This document shows, piece by piece, positions 1 through 10,622 of a stretch of 64,000 nucleotides of DNA (positions are counted from its first letter, which is position 1; every line of letters starts with the position of its first letter). Location of the stretch: NCBI GenBank assembly GCA_963921425.1, contig OY992835.1:14074001-14138000 (forward strand). Direction: 5' to 3'. The translations under genes were made by a program, and so were the position numbers. The stretch comes from Dryas octopetala. Lineage: Eukaryota > Streptophyta > Magnoliopsida > Rosales > Rosaceae. A model generated the notes under the pieces. It saw only the letters and a program-made list of their open reading frames with translations. It was not told where the DNA came from and did no database searches.

Positions 1-32
1 ATTGTCTTACATATATGCATGCATGAGTATAC

Positions 33-34
<2 letters not shown>

Positions 35-115
<81 letters not shown>
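35..115. repeat. (GA)n microsatellite
   Basis: About 80 bases of uninterrupted GA lie just downstream of the stop of the cysteine-rich gene, in its 3' flank. A shorter array sits at the matching place in the second copy near 7760, so the repeat was part of the duplicated segment and has changed length since. Confidence 0.97.
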
Positions 116-116
<1 letters not shown>

Positions 117-117
117 C

Positions 118-459
118 TTAATTACCAGTTGCAAACTTGGTGCTCAAGGTCTTTGTACAACCAAATGTACAACTATAGACAGCATCCACAAGAGTTCTAA
201 TGCAGGGTTCCATACATGTAGTAGTGCATTTTGTGTAGACTGGGTACTTTGATGCTTCCTTCATGCATTGTCCAACGCATCGTTCACCACAAGCATAAAC
301 TTTCGCGTTTATAGGACTCAAAGGCTGCTGAGAAGGAGATGGAGCAGGGGCACTACTTATTCCATCTCCATCAGCTTCAGCTTTCACAATTGTTAATGCC
401 AAAAACACAATAGACACCACCATTATCACAAAAACTCTTGTCACACCCATTCCATCCAT
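118..459 (-). CDS. small secreted cysteine-rich (thionin-like) protein
   Basis: Single-exon 113-residue protein starting at an ATG at 459; a second ATG lies three codons in. Residues 1 to about 28 form a hydrophobic signal peptide ending near VKAEADG, followed by a proline/serine-rich linker (APAPSPSQQPLSP). The mature part has eight cysteines as repeated C-x3-C pairs (CGERC, CVGQC, CTTTC, CMEPC, CTFGC). This layout fits small secreted plant thionin-like or other CX3C antimicrobial/signalling peptides; the exact family is my best guess. It presumably acts in the cell wall or apoplast. Its C-terminal end and 3' flank are present again at 7716-7895, fused to an NLR piece. Upstream, after about 90 bases, lies a cut-off NLR 5' end in the same orientation. 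The ORF itself looks intact. Confidence 0.75.
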   Translation of the reverse strand: MDGMGVTRVFVIMVVSIVFLALTIVKAEADGDGISSAPAPSPSQQPLSPINAKVYACGERCVGQCMKEASKYPVYTKCTTTCMEPCIRTLVDAVYSCTFGCTKTLSTKFATGN

Positions 460-552
460 AGCTCCTATCTCAGTACTTTAATTTGAAACTCAATGTTGTC
501 ATTCTGAAGTATTACACAGTTACACTGTTATTTATAGGGTCTATATCAATAA

Positions 553-905
553 TTGGCCGCCATCGGTTACAACTTGATTGACTTGAGCCTCTGTACTTTC
601 CACACTTGAAATCCACCACTCTACATGCTCTGACCGCTTCATGAATGGCTGCTGCTCCTCGACCTCAACCCTTGTCTTCACACCATTCTTTATAGCTGTT
701 AATTCTTCCAATGACGTTTTCAGAGCTTCATGGTTTTCTTCGAGCTTATGAACATATTCTGCTCGTCGCTTAATGGAATCCCAGCAGCGAGAAACAATGC
801 CATCGCCTGAAAATGAGATTGAGAAGATGTTGCCCATTGCTTGCAGATGGATCGAAAGAACAAAAAGATTTGTAAATATTTTTGAGATAGAGTAGCTAGG
901 CAAGG
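553..905 (-). pseudogene. NLR 5' fragment (CC domain only)
   Basis: Starts with MGNIFSISFSGDGIVSRCWD at 836 and matches the first roughly 93 codons of the intact NLR at 32050-34737, plus about 70 bases of its 5' leader. Homology stops abruptly near 553, at the point that corresponds to 34457 in the intact gene, so NB-ARC and LRR are missing. The reading frame is open but runs into unrelated sequence. Substitutions such as SIKRRAEYVHKLEENHE, where the intact gene has SIIGKQQYVRKLQENHE, show it came from a sister paralogue and is not a direct copy. It could at most encode a CC-only peptide; I regard it as a relic. Confidence 0.9.
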
Positions 906-1851
906 CAAGCACACACGCATGTAGGATTGATCCGACTTTTATTTAAAGGCTGTAATGGAGCTGGTGTGGGTCCCATCAGTTGTGGTACAATAAGTATGGT
1001 GGAGGTTTCATTGTCATGACCGCCACAACTTGTTAAGTGTGTCATCCTCAATGGAGTAATGTGGTTATAAATAAAGACCCATTTGCATCCACAAAATACT
1101 AATCTTTTAAAAGGATCTTAGAATATATAAAACTACGAATCCCGTAATCCATGACATAATTGAATTTAGGCCCTCCACTGCTCAAGATTAAGCTCTGTTT
1201 CAACAATGAGAAGTAGGCTTTAAAATCACCGGGGTTCAAACCCCTGTGTATTTGATCAAAATTTAGTTAGAAAAAATAAATGAAGAAAACTCTTAAAGTA
1301 GAGACACATGTCACACATCAAGATTTGGCAGCAAGTAGCTAGAAGCTCCTCAGCTTCTTCTGCTACTCTGCTAGCCTACCACTAAAACAAAAGATATAGT
1401 ATCATACAATTTTGTTTAGAACATTTTGTTACAATGGACAGCATGAACAGGAGCATAACACTTTTAAATGCTAAACAATAATGCTATATCATAATAATAT
1501 GTTTCCCCAATAATTGGAAAAGAAGATCCTTTATACAAATTGATTTAATTGTAATTGACTTTTGGAAAGGTGGTAATTGAGAAGAAAATTGCTTGGGCTC
1601 CTTATCCTATATAAGTAACCATTCCTCCTTATTAAGCTGAAGCTTTAATCACAGTTTAAGACCTATCTAATTATTAATCATACGTATTATACTGTTTTGT
1701 CATTTTCATATACTAGTCGTATTTGCATAATATTTTTATCTTTTGAATTGTTTTGGAGTTGCATTATTAGACCTATTCCTGATCTAAAAATATATACAAA
1801 CTCAATTTTAATTTTTATGGACTAGCTACTCTGCTACCACTAAAACAAAAG
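906..1851. other. non-coding stretch with a short local repeat
   Basis: No gene is seen. A stretch near 1366-1422 (ctactctgct, then ccactaaaacaaaag, then tacaattttgt) recurs at about 1825-1851 and 2110-2135, where it is split by the MITE at 1852-2100. The first copy therefore resembles the empty insertion site. Confidence 0.7.
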
Positions 1852-2100
1852 GGCTTTATTACATTTTATCCACCTAAATTTTGAGTTCAATCTCACTTCA
1901 CCACCTAAAAAACAAATTGAGATAATTTAACAAAAATACTAAAACACTCTTATTTTTAACAAAAATTTAGACAAAATTAGCCAGAGGTGGTACATTACAA
2001 CAAATTTTTAATTCAAATGGTAAATTGGGACAAATTTTTTTTTTTAGGTGGTGAAGTGAGATTGAGCCTAAAGTTCAAGTGGGTAAAATGTAAAAAAACC
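1852..2100. mobile_element. Mutator-type MITE (249 bp)
   Basis: The left end GGCTTTATTACATTTTATCC and the inverted right end GGTTTTTTTACATTTTACCC form a terminal inverted repeat of about 50 bases. The element is flanked on both sides by the 9-base direct repeat aaacaaaag (1843-1851 and 2101-2109). A 9-bp target duplication with long inverted repeats is typical of MULE-derived MITEs. There is no coding capacity. The related sequence near 1366-1422 lacks the element. Confidence 0.88.
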
Positions 2101-2629
2101 AAACAAAAGATGCATTAATGTATTATACAATTTTGTAGGTAGTCATGCACATACAGGATAGAGGCAACACAAATCTTTAGATGTAAACCTTCTCAAATTT
2201 AATATAGGCTTATTTGCACATTTGGCACCTGACTTTAAGGTTTTGTCTCAATTTACCCTCTTACATTTTTTTGTCTCACATGACCCCCTAAACGTTAACT
2301 TCGTGTCCCAAATTGCCCTATTCCGTCAACTTCATCCTTATCTCCGTCTGAAATGCTGAGGTGGCGTGGGTAATATCGTCTTTTCAGCCACATTAGTGCT
2401 GCATGAGGGTCTACTCATCCATTATGGGCCCCAAAGTGCCACGTTGGCATCCAGTTGGCCATGGCTGAGCCAATCCAAGCATTTCCCTCCTTTTTTCTTG
2501 CTTTTCCCTCCATTCTCATCCTGCTATGTTAGTTCTCTCCATTTCCCAGTGTATAAAAACCTGACCCAAAAAATCCATTCCACCATAAAACTCAAAGCTT
2601 TACTAAATCTGTTGTCAAAGTGGTTGAAG
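2101..2629. other. leader/flank of the GRF zinc-finger gene
   Basis: Contains a polypyrimidine-rich stretch beginning near 2205 (ttgcacatttggcacctgac) of a kind seen as dispersed plant repeat sequence. An open frame upstream of the ATG at 2630 is not protein-like. No separate gene is seen. Confidence 0.4.
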
Positions 2630-3072
2630 ATGAGCAACCGAAGCTACCGGAGCAACCAAAGTTACTCGAATCAGTGTATGAAGGGGGAATCAACTGTTCG
2701 ATGTGGGTGTGGGCTGAAAGCTCGGGTTTGTACATCCTGGACAGACGCACACCCAGGGAGAAGGTTCTATTGGTGTCCTCAATGGTCTCGGGTAACAGTA
2801 ATGGCCTATTTGGAATTTTTCTGGGTTTAGTTTAAATTTTTTTGGGATTTAATGAAATATTTTTCATGCATCGAGAATGTGGTTTTTTTATGTGGATGGA
2901 TCCCGATATGTGTCCCCGTGCAAGGAATGTGATCCAGGGTTTGCTTCAGAGGACTAGAGAGTTGGAGCATGAAGTGGGGAGAAAAAATGCAAGAGTCAGA
3001 TGTCTAAGTGTTGTTCTTTTTCTGTCATGGGCTTTCTTCATCTTCAATTGGATTGTGTTCATTCTGGTGTAA
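2630..3072 (+). pseudogene. GRF-type zinc-finger protein, probably broken
   Basis: The first exon (2630 to about 2791) encodes the start of a GRF zinc finger, RCGCGLKARVCTSWTDAHPG followed by RRFYWCPQW. The second block (about 2876-3072) encodes the rest, CGFFMWMDPDMCPRA, then a short charged helix (LLQRTRELEHEVGRKNARVR) and a C-terminal hydrophobic segment of about 20 residues that looks like a membrane anchor. This is the layout of the small plant proteins resembling At4g04775. I could not find a GT-AG intron that joins the two halves in frame: the plausible donor at 2792 and acceptor at 2875 differ by one base of phase. The copy therefore looks frameshifted unless splicing is unusual. Such genes are numerous and often sit among transposon debris, as here. 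Confidence 0.6.
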
Positions 3073-4154
3073 TTCTGGGTTTGAATAAGATGATGGTGAG
3101 ATTCGGTGGTTGGGAGGCGTGTATTGTAATGAAATCCTATGGGTAAGTTGTATTAATGGATTATGGGAGGCTTGTATTTTGTGAATTTAATTTGTAATTG
3201 AATCCCAAATTATGGAATGAAAATTAATTTGTGATTTTGTGATTTTGTGATTTTGTGATTTTGTGATTTTGTTTTGGTTTCCATAATTTCCATTAAAGTG
3301 TGGAATATTTGTTTAGTTTTAAGTTGAAAATGTAGATAGAAAAAGTGAATGTCACACCAAATTCCAATAGGCTTATATCAAAGTGTTTGTCAAGTGGAAA
3401 TTCCAAATTCACAGTAAGTGATGAATGCAACCTATCAAGTGCAAATGTTAAAGATCCAACACAACATACCAAAATACAAGCTTTCCTAAATACTTGAAAT
3501 GTCTTGGAAAATACCATCTTTTTACAAATAGGGATTCAAGCTGGTGAATGAGTTCAACATACTTTAATGACTGAATATGAGTTTCAACATACCAAAATTA
3601 CACAAAAAATCAATTTCAAAATGCTGCAAGACTCAATGAGTTACCTGACTTACCAAAATACACAAAATGAGTTTCAAAACATTGCAAGACTCAATATGAG
3701 TTTCAACATACCAAAACACAAAATAAGCTTGGAACAATCGTTATAGCCCATTAAACACATGAGTCCCAGACTTATCAATTCCATGGCCTAAACTGTCTCT
3801 GTGTTTTCCTACATTTCTCCAAGTGCAATTGGGCAACATTCTTCTTCTTATTCTCTTTTTGGTTCTTCTTCCTTTTGGGCATAGGGGTTGATGCAGCACC
3901 ATTCTCTGGCTGAGATGCACTTTAAGGTTGTCTCTACATGGGCAGGGATAGTGCTCTCTATGGGCTGAGATGCAATTTGGAATTGGGCTTGGGCCATATT
4001 TCCACCTGGTGCCATATTTCCATCATGAGTTTGGGCTTCAGCCGAGATAGTTCTCTCTTTTGTCTGCCTTGCACCCCTCTTAACTTGAAAGTAACAATAT
4101 CCATATATAACCATGGAAAAGAGATTCAATGAGCATTCAACAAACCCATATAAG
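3073..4154. other. non-coding stretch with 8-bp minisatellite
   Basis: Holds about five copies of gtgatttt at 3231-3271. The minus strand at 3790-4129 has an open frame rich in polar residues ending in a lysine-rich tail (PMPKRKKNQKE in another frame), which could be the decayed tail of a transposase-like gene. That is only a guess. Nothing else is recognised. Confidence 0.35.
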
Positions 4155-5028
4155 TTGAAGCCACTTGAAGCTGGGAGTCCTTTGCAGATTGGAGTGCAAA
4201 CTTTGACAACATGATTCTATCAGGAGAAACTGCAGAGCGAGGTAATTCCATTCTGCAGCTTTTGGTCTAGAAATGGCAATTTGTTCCCAATAGATTACCA
4301 GTCAACTAATTAATAATGCTGCAGAACAAAACATATGTTTTATGTAGACATGTCAAATAATTAATACTGCTGCAGAAGAAAATACCAAGATGATGAAGAA
4401 ATTTTAGTTTAGAGGTATTGGATATCCAATGTAGTTTCGGTTACATCACAAAAGAGATGCCCATATTAGTTTTTAAATTGTATAAAATTTCCAATTTTGA
4501 AAACTTGCACAGCTTGGTCAAATAGTTATACAAATAGCATTTCATTTCTGCATGCTGAATATGAATTCCTTGGTGCACTAAATTCAGAAAGATGGTTATA
4601 ACTGAGAATGATTAGACTTGTAACCTTTTTTATTGCTACATTAGGTTTTTTTTTTTGGCCACTATTGCTACATCAGGTTATGATGTTCATTTTAGTACTT
4701 TTTTGTTGCCAGCAAATATTACTCATTTTTCTCATTATGAATGCAGGGGTTTGAGGTTGTGCTGCCAGATAAAGCGACCATGGAACACACTGTAGTCCCT
4801 TCTATGGAAGCTTTAAACAGAAAAGACATAGAGGGGGCACAGAATCTTTTGAGGATTGCACTTCAGGTTCTTCTAGTGAGGGCTGTGAACTCTGTGATTC
4901 TTGCCTCTGATGATATGCAGAATCTTCTTCCCCGGGATGATCCTCTTCTTAAGAAATGTGTTGACGCTATGGATGCATTGGCCTGGTCAACCATAAAGTG
5001 TGCTCAATCTGCTGAGAAAGGTACATAA
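4155..5028 (+). pseudogene. aspartate/glutamate racemase family relic (last exons)
   Basis: Two exon-like blocks match the C-terminal half of the plant Asp/Glu racemase family (Arabidopsis At1g15410 type). Block 1, up to the donor at 4241, reads KPLEAGSPLQIGVQTLTT, a stop, then FYQEKLQSE. Block 2, from the acceptor at 4746, reads GFEVVLPDKATMEHTVVPSM and on through RKDIEGAQNLLRIALQVLLV to DPLLKKCVDAMDALAWSTIK. The in-frame TGA in block 1 and the absence of the first half of the enzyme, including the first catalytic cysteine region, make this a dead fragment. The family interconverts L and D acidic amino acids or related substrates in a PLP-independent way. The second block is well preserved, so decay is not very old. 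Confidence 0.8.
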
Positions 5029-5535
5029 AAAATACAGTTCCTCAAGCAGATCTCTATCTGTTCCTGAATCTCCTTATTGATGTAAAACTTCAATTAAAAA
5101 ATGTTGTTATTATGTCAGGGGAATGCGTGTTGAAAATTAGTCCCCGTATTCTTTCGTCATGATTATGTCAATTAAAAGTAATTGTAATAAGGAAACAACT
5201 CCATTGATTACTAATGAAAGAAGTACCTCATACAAATCCTTAATCACATTAAACATGGCTCTGGTTAAACATGGGATTTGACCACATTGCTTCAAGGAAA
5301 TAGTGAGAATCCTTGATTTATATCGTGTGATGTCATGCTAAAAGAATAACATAGGAAAATCCAGCATCTATTTCAGCCAAAATACTACTAGTTTGAATCA
5401 ACAAATCCTTAATTCTATTTTTAGGATCTAAGTCTTTAATAATCCTAATAAATGTTTGGGGTTGGCTACACTATGGAAAAGGTAAAACAAAATCAGTTGT
5501 ATATGTCAAGCATAAATTATGAGTGAAATACAGGG
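5029..5535. other. non-coding stretch
   Basis: AT-rich sequence between the racemase relic and the LINE relic. I see no gene or structured repeat. Confidence 0.5.
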
Positions 5536-6250
5536 GTGGAAGCAAAGAACACTGTCTTCAGTAGGGAGAGGTTCTCACTAAGATTGTTTCCTTTGCTATC
5601 CCAGCTTACCTTATGTTCTGTTTTAGGTTTCTTACTATCATTTTCGGGGAAAATCCAATTAGCTGTAGGTAAGTTATGGTGGGGTGAAAATGGTGTGGAG
5701 GGCAGGATTCACAAGCGAAACAAGACTAAACTAATCTTAAATGCAAGGAGGGCATGTAGTTTAGGGATTTGGGAGATTTTAACAAAGCACTCTTGGCCAA
5801 GCAAGGGTGCAGGATTGTTTAGAGCCCTAGGGGGTTTTTGAGTGAAAGTCCAAAAAGTTTTCTATTTTCCAAACTTACTGGAGGCAAACAAGCGCTCTAC
5901 AGCCTCTTGAGACTATAGCAGTATCGATCATTGAAGGAAGAGAGTCAATGTCTCACAAAGCATGGAGCTAAATGGAAGCTTTTGTTTCATAGAACCAATA
6001 GTCATGGAATCTTACTCCTATCAAACATGTCATATGCAATGGAGAAGCTAATGCAATTGAGTCTTTTCCTCTAGGAACTATGGACAAGAAAGATAGACTA
6101 ATTTGGTCTCTGAAGAAAAAATGAATCTACACAGTCCAATCTAGCTACCATAAGCAGCATGCTAGAAAGACTTCTTTAGTGGCCTAGAAACCCTCCCCAA
6201 CAAGACTTCTTTCGATGCAGAAAGACTTCTTCTGGAAGGGCATCTCCAAC
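5536..6250 (+). mobile_element. LINE (L1-like) ORF2 3' relic
   Basis: Reads LWWGENGVEGRIHKRNKTKL around 5685-5745, the conserved segment after the reverse transcriptase of plant LINEs (usually FWWG...IHW). Further on, MDKKDRLIWSLKKK, a stop and IYTVQSSYHKQH around 6080-6165 matches the zinc-binding region of LINE reverse transcriptases (D-x-L-x-W...G-x-Y-T-V-x-S-x-Y). Several stops and frame changes separate the pieces. The 5' part (endonuclease and polymerase core) is absent, as expected for a 5'-truncated insertion. Confidence 0.7.
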
Positions 6251-7715
6251 TCTCTATCAACAAGATTCATTCTATACTTAAGGAAAATGATCACCAACCC
6301 ATTTCATTTATCAATAGATCATATGTTATTTTTAAAAATCTTTGCACATAGTGATTATTGATTAAAGTAGTATCCAATTCAGTACATGAATTGTGTGTTG
6401 ATGTGCTTAAAGTTACGAACCGAAGATAATGCTGGTGCATGGCATTGTATATCAATAAAGCTGAACAATGCATATCAAGTTATCAACATAACAAACTCCT
6501 TAAATTGAGTCTTAATTGCTCCCTATATCTGGGAAGATAAAAAATAATCAAATTTCAATATAGAAAAAGGGGTCATGATTGAGTTTCTAAATACAAGATG
6601 TTCAACATTATATGTCAATCATAAAACCAACTAAATTAATTGGATTATGTGAGGACTTGTAGCTTCAATGGTAGAGAGCATTTACCTGATATCCAAAGCT
6701 AGAATTCATAACTTTTATATAAAATATATGATATATCAAATTTTAAAATTTGGCTCTCTGGGACTTGATCTAGCAATGAATACAATTGCATAACATTGGG
6801 ATCTCAATCTAAAAGGCATTCAACAAGACATTGAGCTAGTACATCTCATTGACATATTACACAAACAATAATACTTTAGTATAAATAAGATTGTTCAATT
6901 TTTCAACCGTATACATATAGTACTTTATCGATTTATAAATCGATAATAATAATAACACTATGGCAAGGATTTAAGGCATTCAACGAAACAAAATATCTAG
7001 TACAGCTTATTTTAGGTGCTAATACACGTATAGAACCTTTTCTTTCAAAGTAAAACTTTCTACTAATTATTTTTGCAACTGTTGTAGCAGGCTCCAAAGT
7101 AGCCTTCCACTTCAGCCATACCTGCCACATAAAGAAGAAACCATAAATTAAATTTGAATGAATTTTATGTCTAGCTACGCTCTTGAACAGATTGGAGATT
7201 GTTTAAAGAAAATGTTTAAGTAGCTTTATTAGACACTCAGTCCGAGTTGTCCAACCAATGTCAGACTAGTGCTCAACAAATCTTCCTCATGGGGATAAGA
7301 AAATCAACAAATCATTAAGGGGATGAAAAATATGAATATATTCGACCTTATACAACTTGCCATTGTCCGTTTTAAATTACTTAAAAGATTCACTTTCAAA
7401 CAATGTTTTGGTAGCTAACTTGGATGCCCTTCATTCTACACAAACTTCAACTTGAAGTCTTCAAGAAAGAAATTTGGAATTATTTACAAGTTTTAAGTAC
7501 AAAATTATGTTTCTATAAAGTCTCTGCGTGCAGAGAGAGATGAATATTTGGCAATATGCATCCTTTCTATTGCAACACAAAAGTCCGGTCTCTAATCTAT
7601 AAGATTTGTTAAAAAGTCCAATGCTCTATATATAGACCTTTTAGAGGAAAGTCGAACTAAAACTCAAATAAACACCTACAGAAGTAGAAAGAATGAACAG
7701 AAATGTCATCCGTTT
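6251..7715. other. non-coding stretch, one possible exon scrap
   Basis: Mostly AT-rich without a gene. On the minus strand at about 7070-7130 a cag acceptor is followed by a short frame MAEVEGYFGACYNSCKNN and a stop. The C-x3-C spacing resembles the last exon of a cysteine-rich peptide gene, but there is no convincing partner exon. Confidence 0.3.
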
Positions 7716-7755
7716 ACTAAAATTGTCTTACATATATGCATGCATGAGTATACAT

Positions 7756-7797
<42 letters not shown>

Positions 7798-7895
7798 GTT
7801 ACCAGTTGCAAACTTGGTGCTCAAGGTCTTTGTACAACCAAATGTACAACTATAGATAGCATCCACAAGAGTTCTAATGCAGGGTTCCATACATT
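7716..7895 (-). pseudogene. 3' fragment of the cysteine-rich gene (second copy)
   Basis: Nearly identical to positions 1-214: the same upstream tract (attgtcttacatatatgcat), a shorter GA array at about 7760-7793, and the C-terminal codons of the cysteine-rich gene with its stop preserved. Similarity ends at the word ccatacat, where NLR LRR sequence begins. It is a fragment without start codon or signal peptide. Confidence 0.9.
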
Positions 7896-8345
7896 TGCCA
7901 CTCCACCCAATCTTTCCAAACTCATTATTTTTTCCATTTCAGAGCATTCCTCTACAATTAATGTTGTGAGATTTGGAGCAAAAATGAGCCATGTCAGATC
8001 CTTCATTTTTCGGCATCCACGTACATTTACTGTTTGAAGGCCAACGAAGCAACTTTGGTTTATCGTCATCGATTCGCGAGGATCATTAGGACCTCGTGCT
8101 TCCCAATTAACCTTCAATTCTTCCAAATCAGTGCACTTATCAATTCGAAGGTAATCAAGATGTTTCATATTGGCCAGAGATGATATATCAAGAAACCTCG
8201 TATTGTCGGAAAGTTTGAGGCTGAGCTTTCGAGTGCAGGTCACTAAGTTCTTGTAGCTAAATAACTGTTGGAAACAAGAGATACTTCTTATGGTCAAAGT
8301 CAAGACCTCTAGGTGTTTCAAACACTGCAATTCATCCAACATTGC
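7896..8345 (-). pseudogene. NLR LRR-domain fragment
   Basis: An open frame starting at MLDELQCLKHLEVLTLTIRS (8342) matches about residues 685-835 of the intact NLR at 32050-34737 and ends abruptly at GGVAN, where the cysteine-rich gene fragment begins out of frame. In-frame differences (LANMKHLDYLRIDKC where the intact gene has LANLDYLVIEEC) show that it comes from a different paralogue. It lacks CC, NB-ARC and the final LRR residues. No function is expected unless the LRR peptide is expressed. Confidence 0.9.
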
Positions 8346-8520
8346 TTTTTCATTGTAGAGGTTCCCAAAGCACGCTTGTTGTGGGGGTCAGATTCTAACT
8401 CCTTCCTCTTAAGAAGCGGGAAGAGGAAAGAGTTACTGTCCTTGAACTTAATGTTATTTTATATCTGTCTAGACTGGTGATGTTGTGCCAGAAATGGCAG
8501 ATAAAAACTGTCTACTGATT
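8346..8520. other. unrecognised scrap at the left edge of the duplication
   Basis: Contains an intron-like acceptor (tatctgtctag) and a short open stretch TGDVVPEMADKNCLLIG. It looks like gene debris of unknown origin between the NLR fragment and the tandem duplication. Confidence 0.35.
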
Positions 8521-8874
8521 GGTGAGAGATCGGGAAATGGCATTTGAATATGATCTTGCATCACTAGACAGACCAGTGAGAGATCGGGAAGGGAAAGGAG
8601 ACTAGCAACACATAAGCTTATGCATACCCTCTCCTTGCTCTAGATTATGTGTCATGTCTTCAAATTACTATTTGTCCAGTATATCCTGTAGGTTGATACT
8701 ACCTAAACAGTTTTGCCAACATGGGCACTTCATTAAACATGGTCCTGCAGTGCTGTCATGGATGCTTAATTGCTCATTTGGTCCCCTCCCCATATACGTA
8801 CCTTTTGCATTGTTCCTGTTTCCCTCCCATTTAGAATTTATATTTGTCTGAATTTGTTGAGCTTAATCTTTCAG

Positions 8875-10622
8875 GTTGACCTGCTTCTTTCTTTCTGCTC
8901 TGAGATGGGGTTTTCTTCAGTGGTGCTTGTTGGTCATGATGATGGAGGCCTTCTGGCTTTGATGGCTGCACAAAAAGTACAGGCATCATTGAATTCTTTC
9001 AATGTGAGTATGCCTTGGATCACTTTATGCTTGGCTTTCCAACTTGTGAAATTAAGTTACTTGCACAAATATCCCTAAATTAGTACTGAATTATTGGCAG
9101 TTTCATTATTAAGATTATGCCCTTGTGATGTTTAAATGTATTGCATATGTTCGTCACCATGTCATAGCTGATTCCTTTTGTTTGATTGATATCCTTCTTA
9201 AAGCCCTTTTCTTTGGCCAACAATAACATAGTGAAATTGGCTAGAAATTTGATAAGACATTGTGAGTTCACAGGATATTTTCACATTATTAAAATGCTGA
9301 TATAGTTTTGGGTATATAGTTAGATAAGGCTTCCACACCCTGGCGAGCTACATGTAACCAATGGGAGAGTTAGATAGGGTAATTACCACATCATTGTGTG
9401 AAAATACTGGGGTCATCCACCATGTCTGAAGATGTTACATTCCATCCAATCATGCTTGAAGATGGAACAGGAAGTGAATAAGTGATAACGATGGCGTCAT
9501 TACCCCTTTATTCAAAAGAGGATGATGCTGCTCTTTTTCTATACTTACATTATGCAGAATATCTGTAGATGTTTTTTTTTTTTTTCTCCTTTAATTTTAA
9601 GTTTCATAAAATTTAATTTTTTTTGGTTATGCAATTCAGGTTACAATTAAAGGGGTAATATTGCTAAATGTTAGCTTGTCAAGAGAAGTGGTGCCTGCTT
9701 TTGCAAGGATACTCTTAAGAACTTCACTTGGGGAAAAGTACTTGGTTCGTCCTTTGCTGCGAACATAAATTACTCAAGTGGTGAATAGACGAGCATGGTA
9801 TGATGCTATAAAGCTAACAACGGACGTTTTGAGCCTTTATAAGGTATGCCTGGAAAATCGTGTAAAATAGTCACTTGAAAAGGGTAAAAGGGAAAACTTT
9901 GGGAGAGATTATGTTTAAGTATACAGCACAGTTTCAGATGCATGCTGAGCTTATTGCCTTATTTTATCAAATGTGATTTGTGATTGTGAACTCAAATTTT
10001 TGTTTGTCATTTGCTTGATGTTCTTTTCTTGCAATCAGGCCCCTCTATGTGTAGAAGGATGGGACGAAGCACTCCATGAGATAGGTAGACTGTCGTATGA
10101 GACAATTCTTCCTCCGAAAAATGCAGAATCATTGCTGAAGGCAGTTGAAGACATGCCAGTGTTGGTCCTCGCAGGCATTGAGGATGCCCTAGCTTGTCTC
10201 TCTTAAATCTTCTCAAGCCATGGCCTCCAAACTTGTAAATTCTGTAAGTTCCTGCTTTCACTCTTCTATAATTTTGGGAGTACTAAAGGAATCTAGGCAA
10301 CTAATGTGAACAATTAAAAGCTGGTGGTATGGATATGCAAAACCCTCCAGTTGAACTGAGCTGAATCTCCCACACCCTATTATTGTTTGACAAAATCTTG
10401 AAACTCATTATTATTATTAATATAATTTAGTGGAATGTGATAAACAACGATCACCTTTTCATCGTATCTAATCTGACGTCAGTATATTGTGTCATGCAGA
10501 GACTAGTCGCAATATCCTGATGTGGTCACCTTCCTCATGAAGAGTGTCCGAAGGCATTACTTGTAGCAATATCACCCTTCCTAAGCAGACTCTTTATCAG
10601 ACGAGACTCAAAAAGCCAATAG
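8875..10622 (+). pseudogene. alpha/beta-hydrolase 3' exons, unit 1 (broken)
   Basis: Four exons: 8875-9003, 9640-9843, about 10039-10238 and 10500-10622. They encode the C-terminal part of a plant alpha/beta-hydrolase of the At1g15490/At1g52750 type. The first exon has the nucleophile elbow VLVGHDDGG, the third the acid region (VLVLAGIEDAL) and the fourth the histidine region (CGHLPHEECPKALL). An Asp at the elbow, in place of Ser, is the arrangement of epoxide-hydrolase or dehalogenase-like members. Exon 2 has an in-frame TAA (LLRT*ITQ), exon 3 has four extra bases (agct) that shift the frame, and exon 4 has an in-frame TGA. The N-terminal exons are missing. Family assignment is from memory of conserved motifs. 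Confidence 0.85.
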
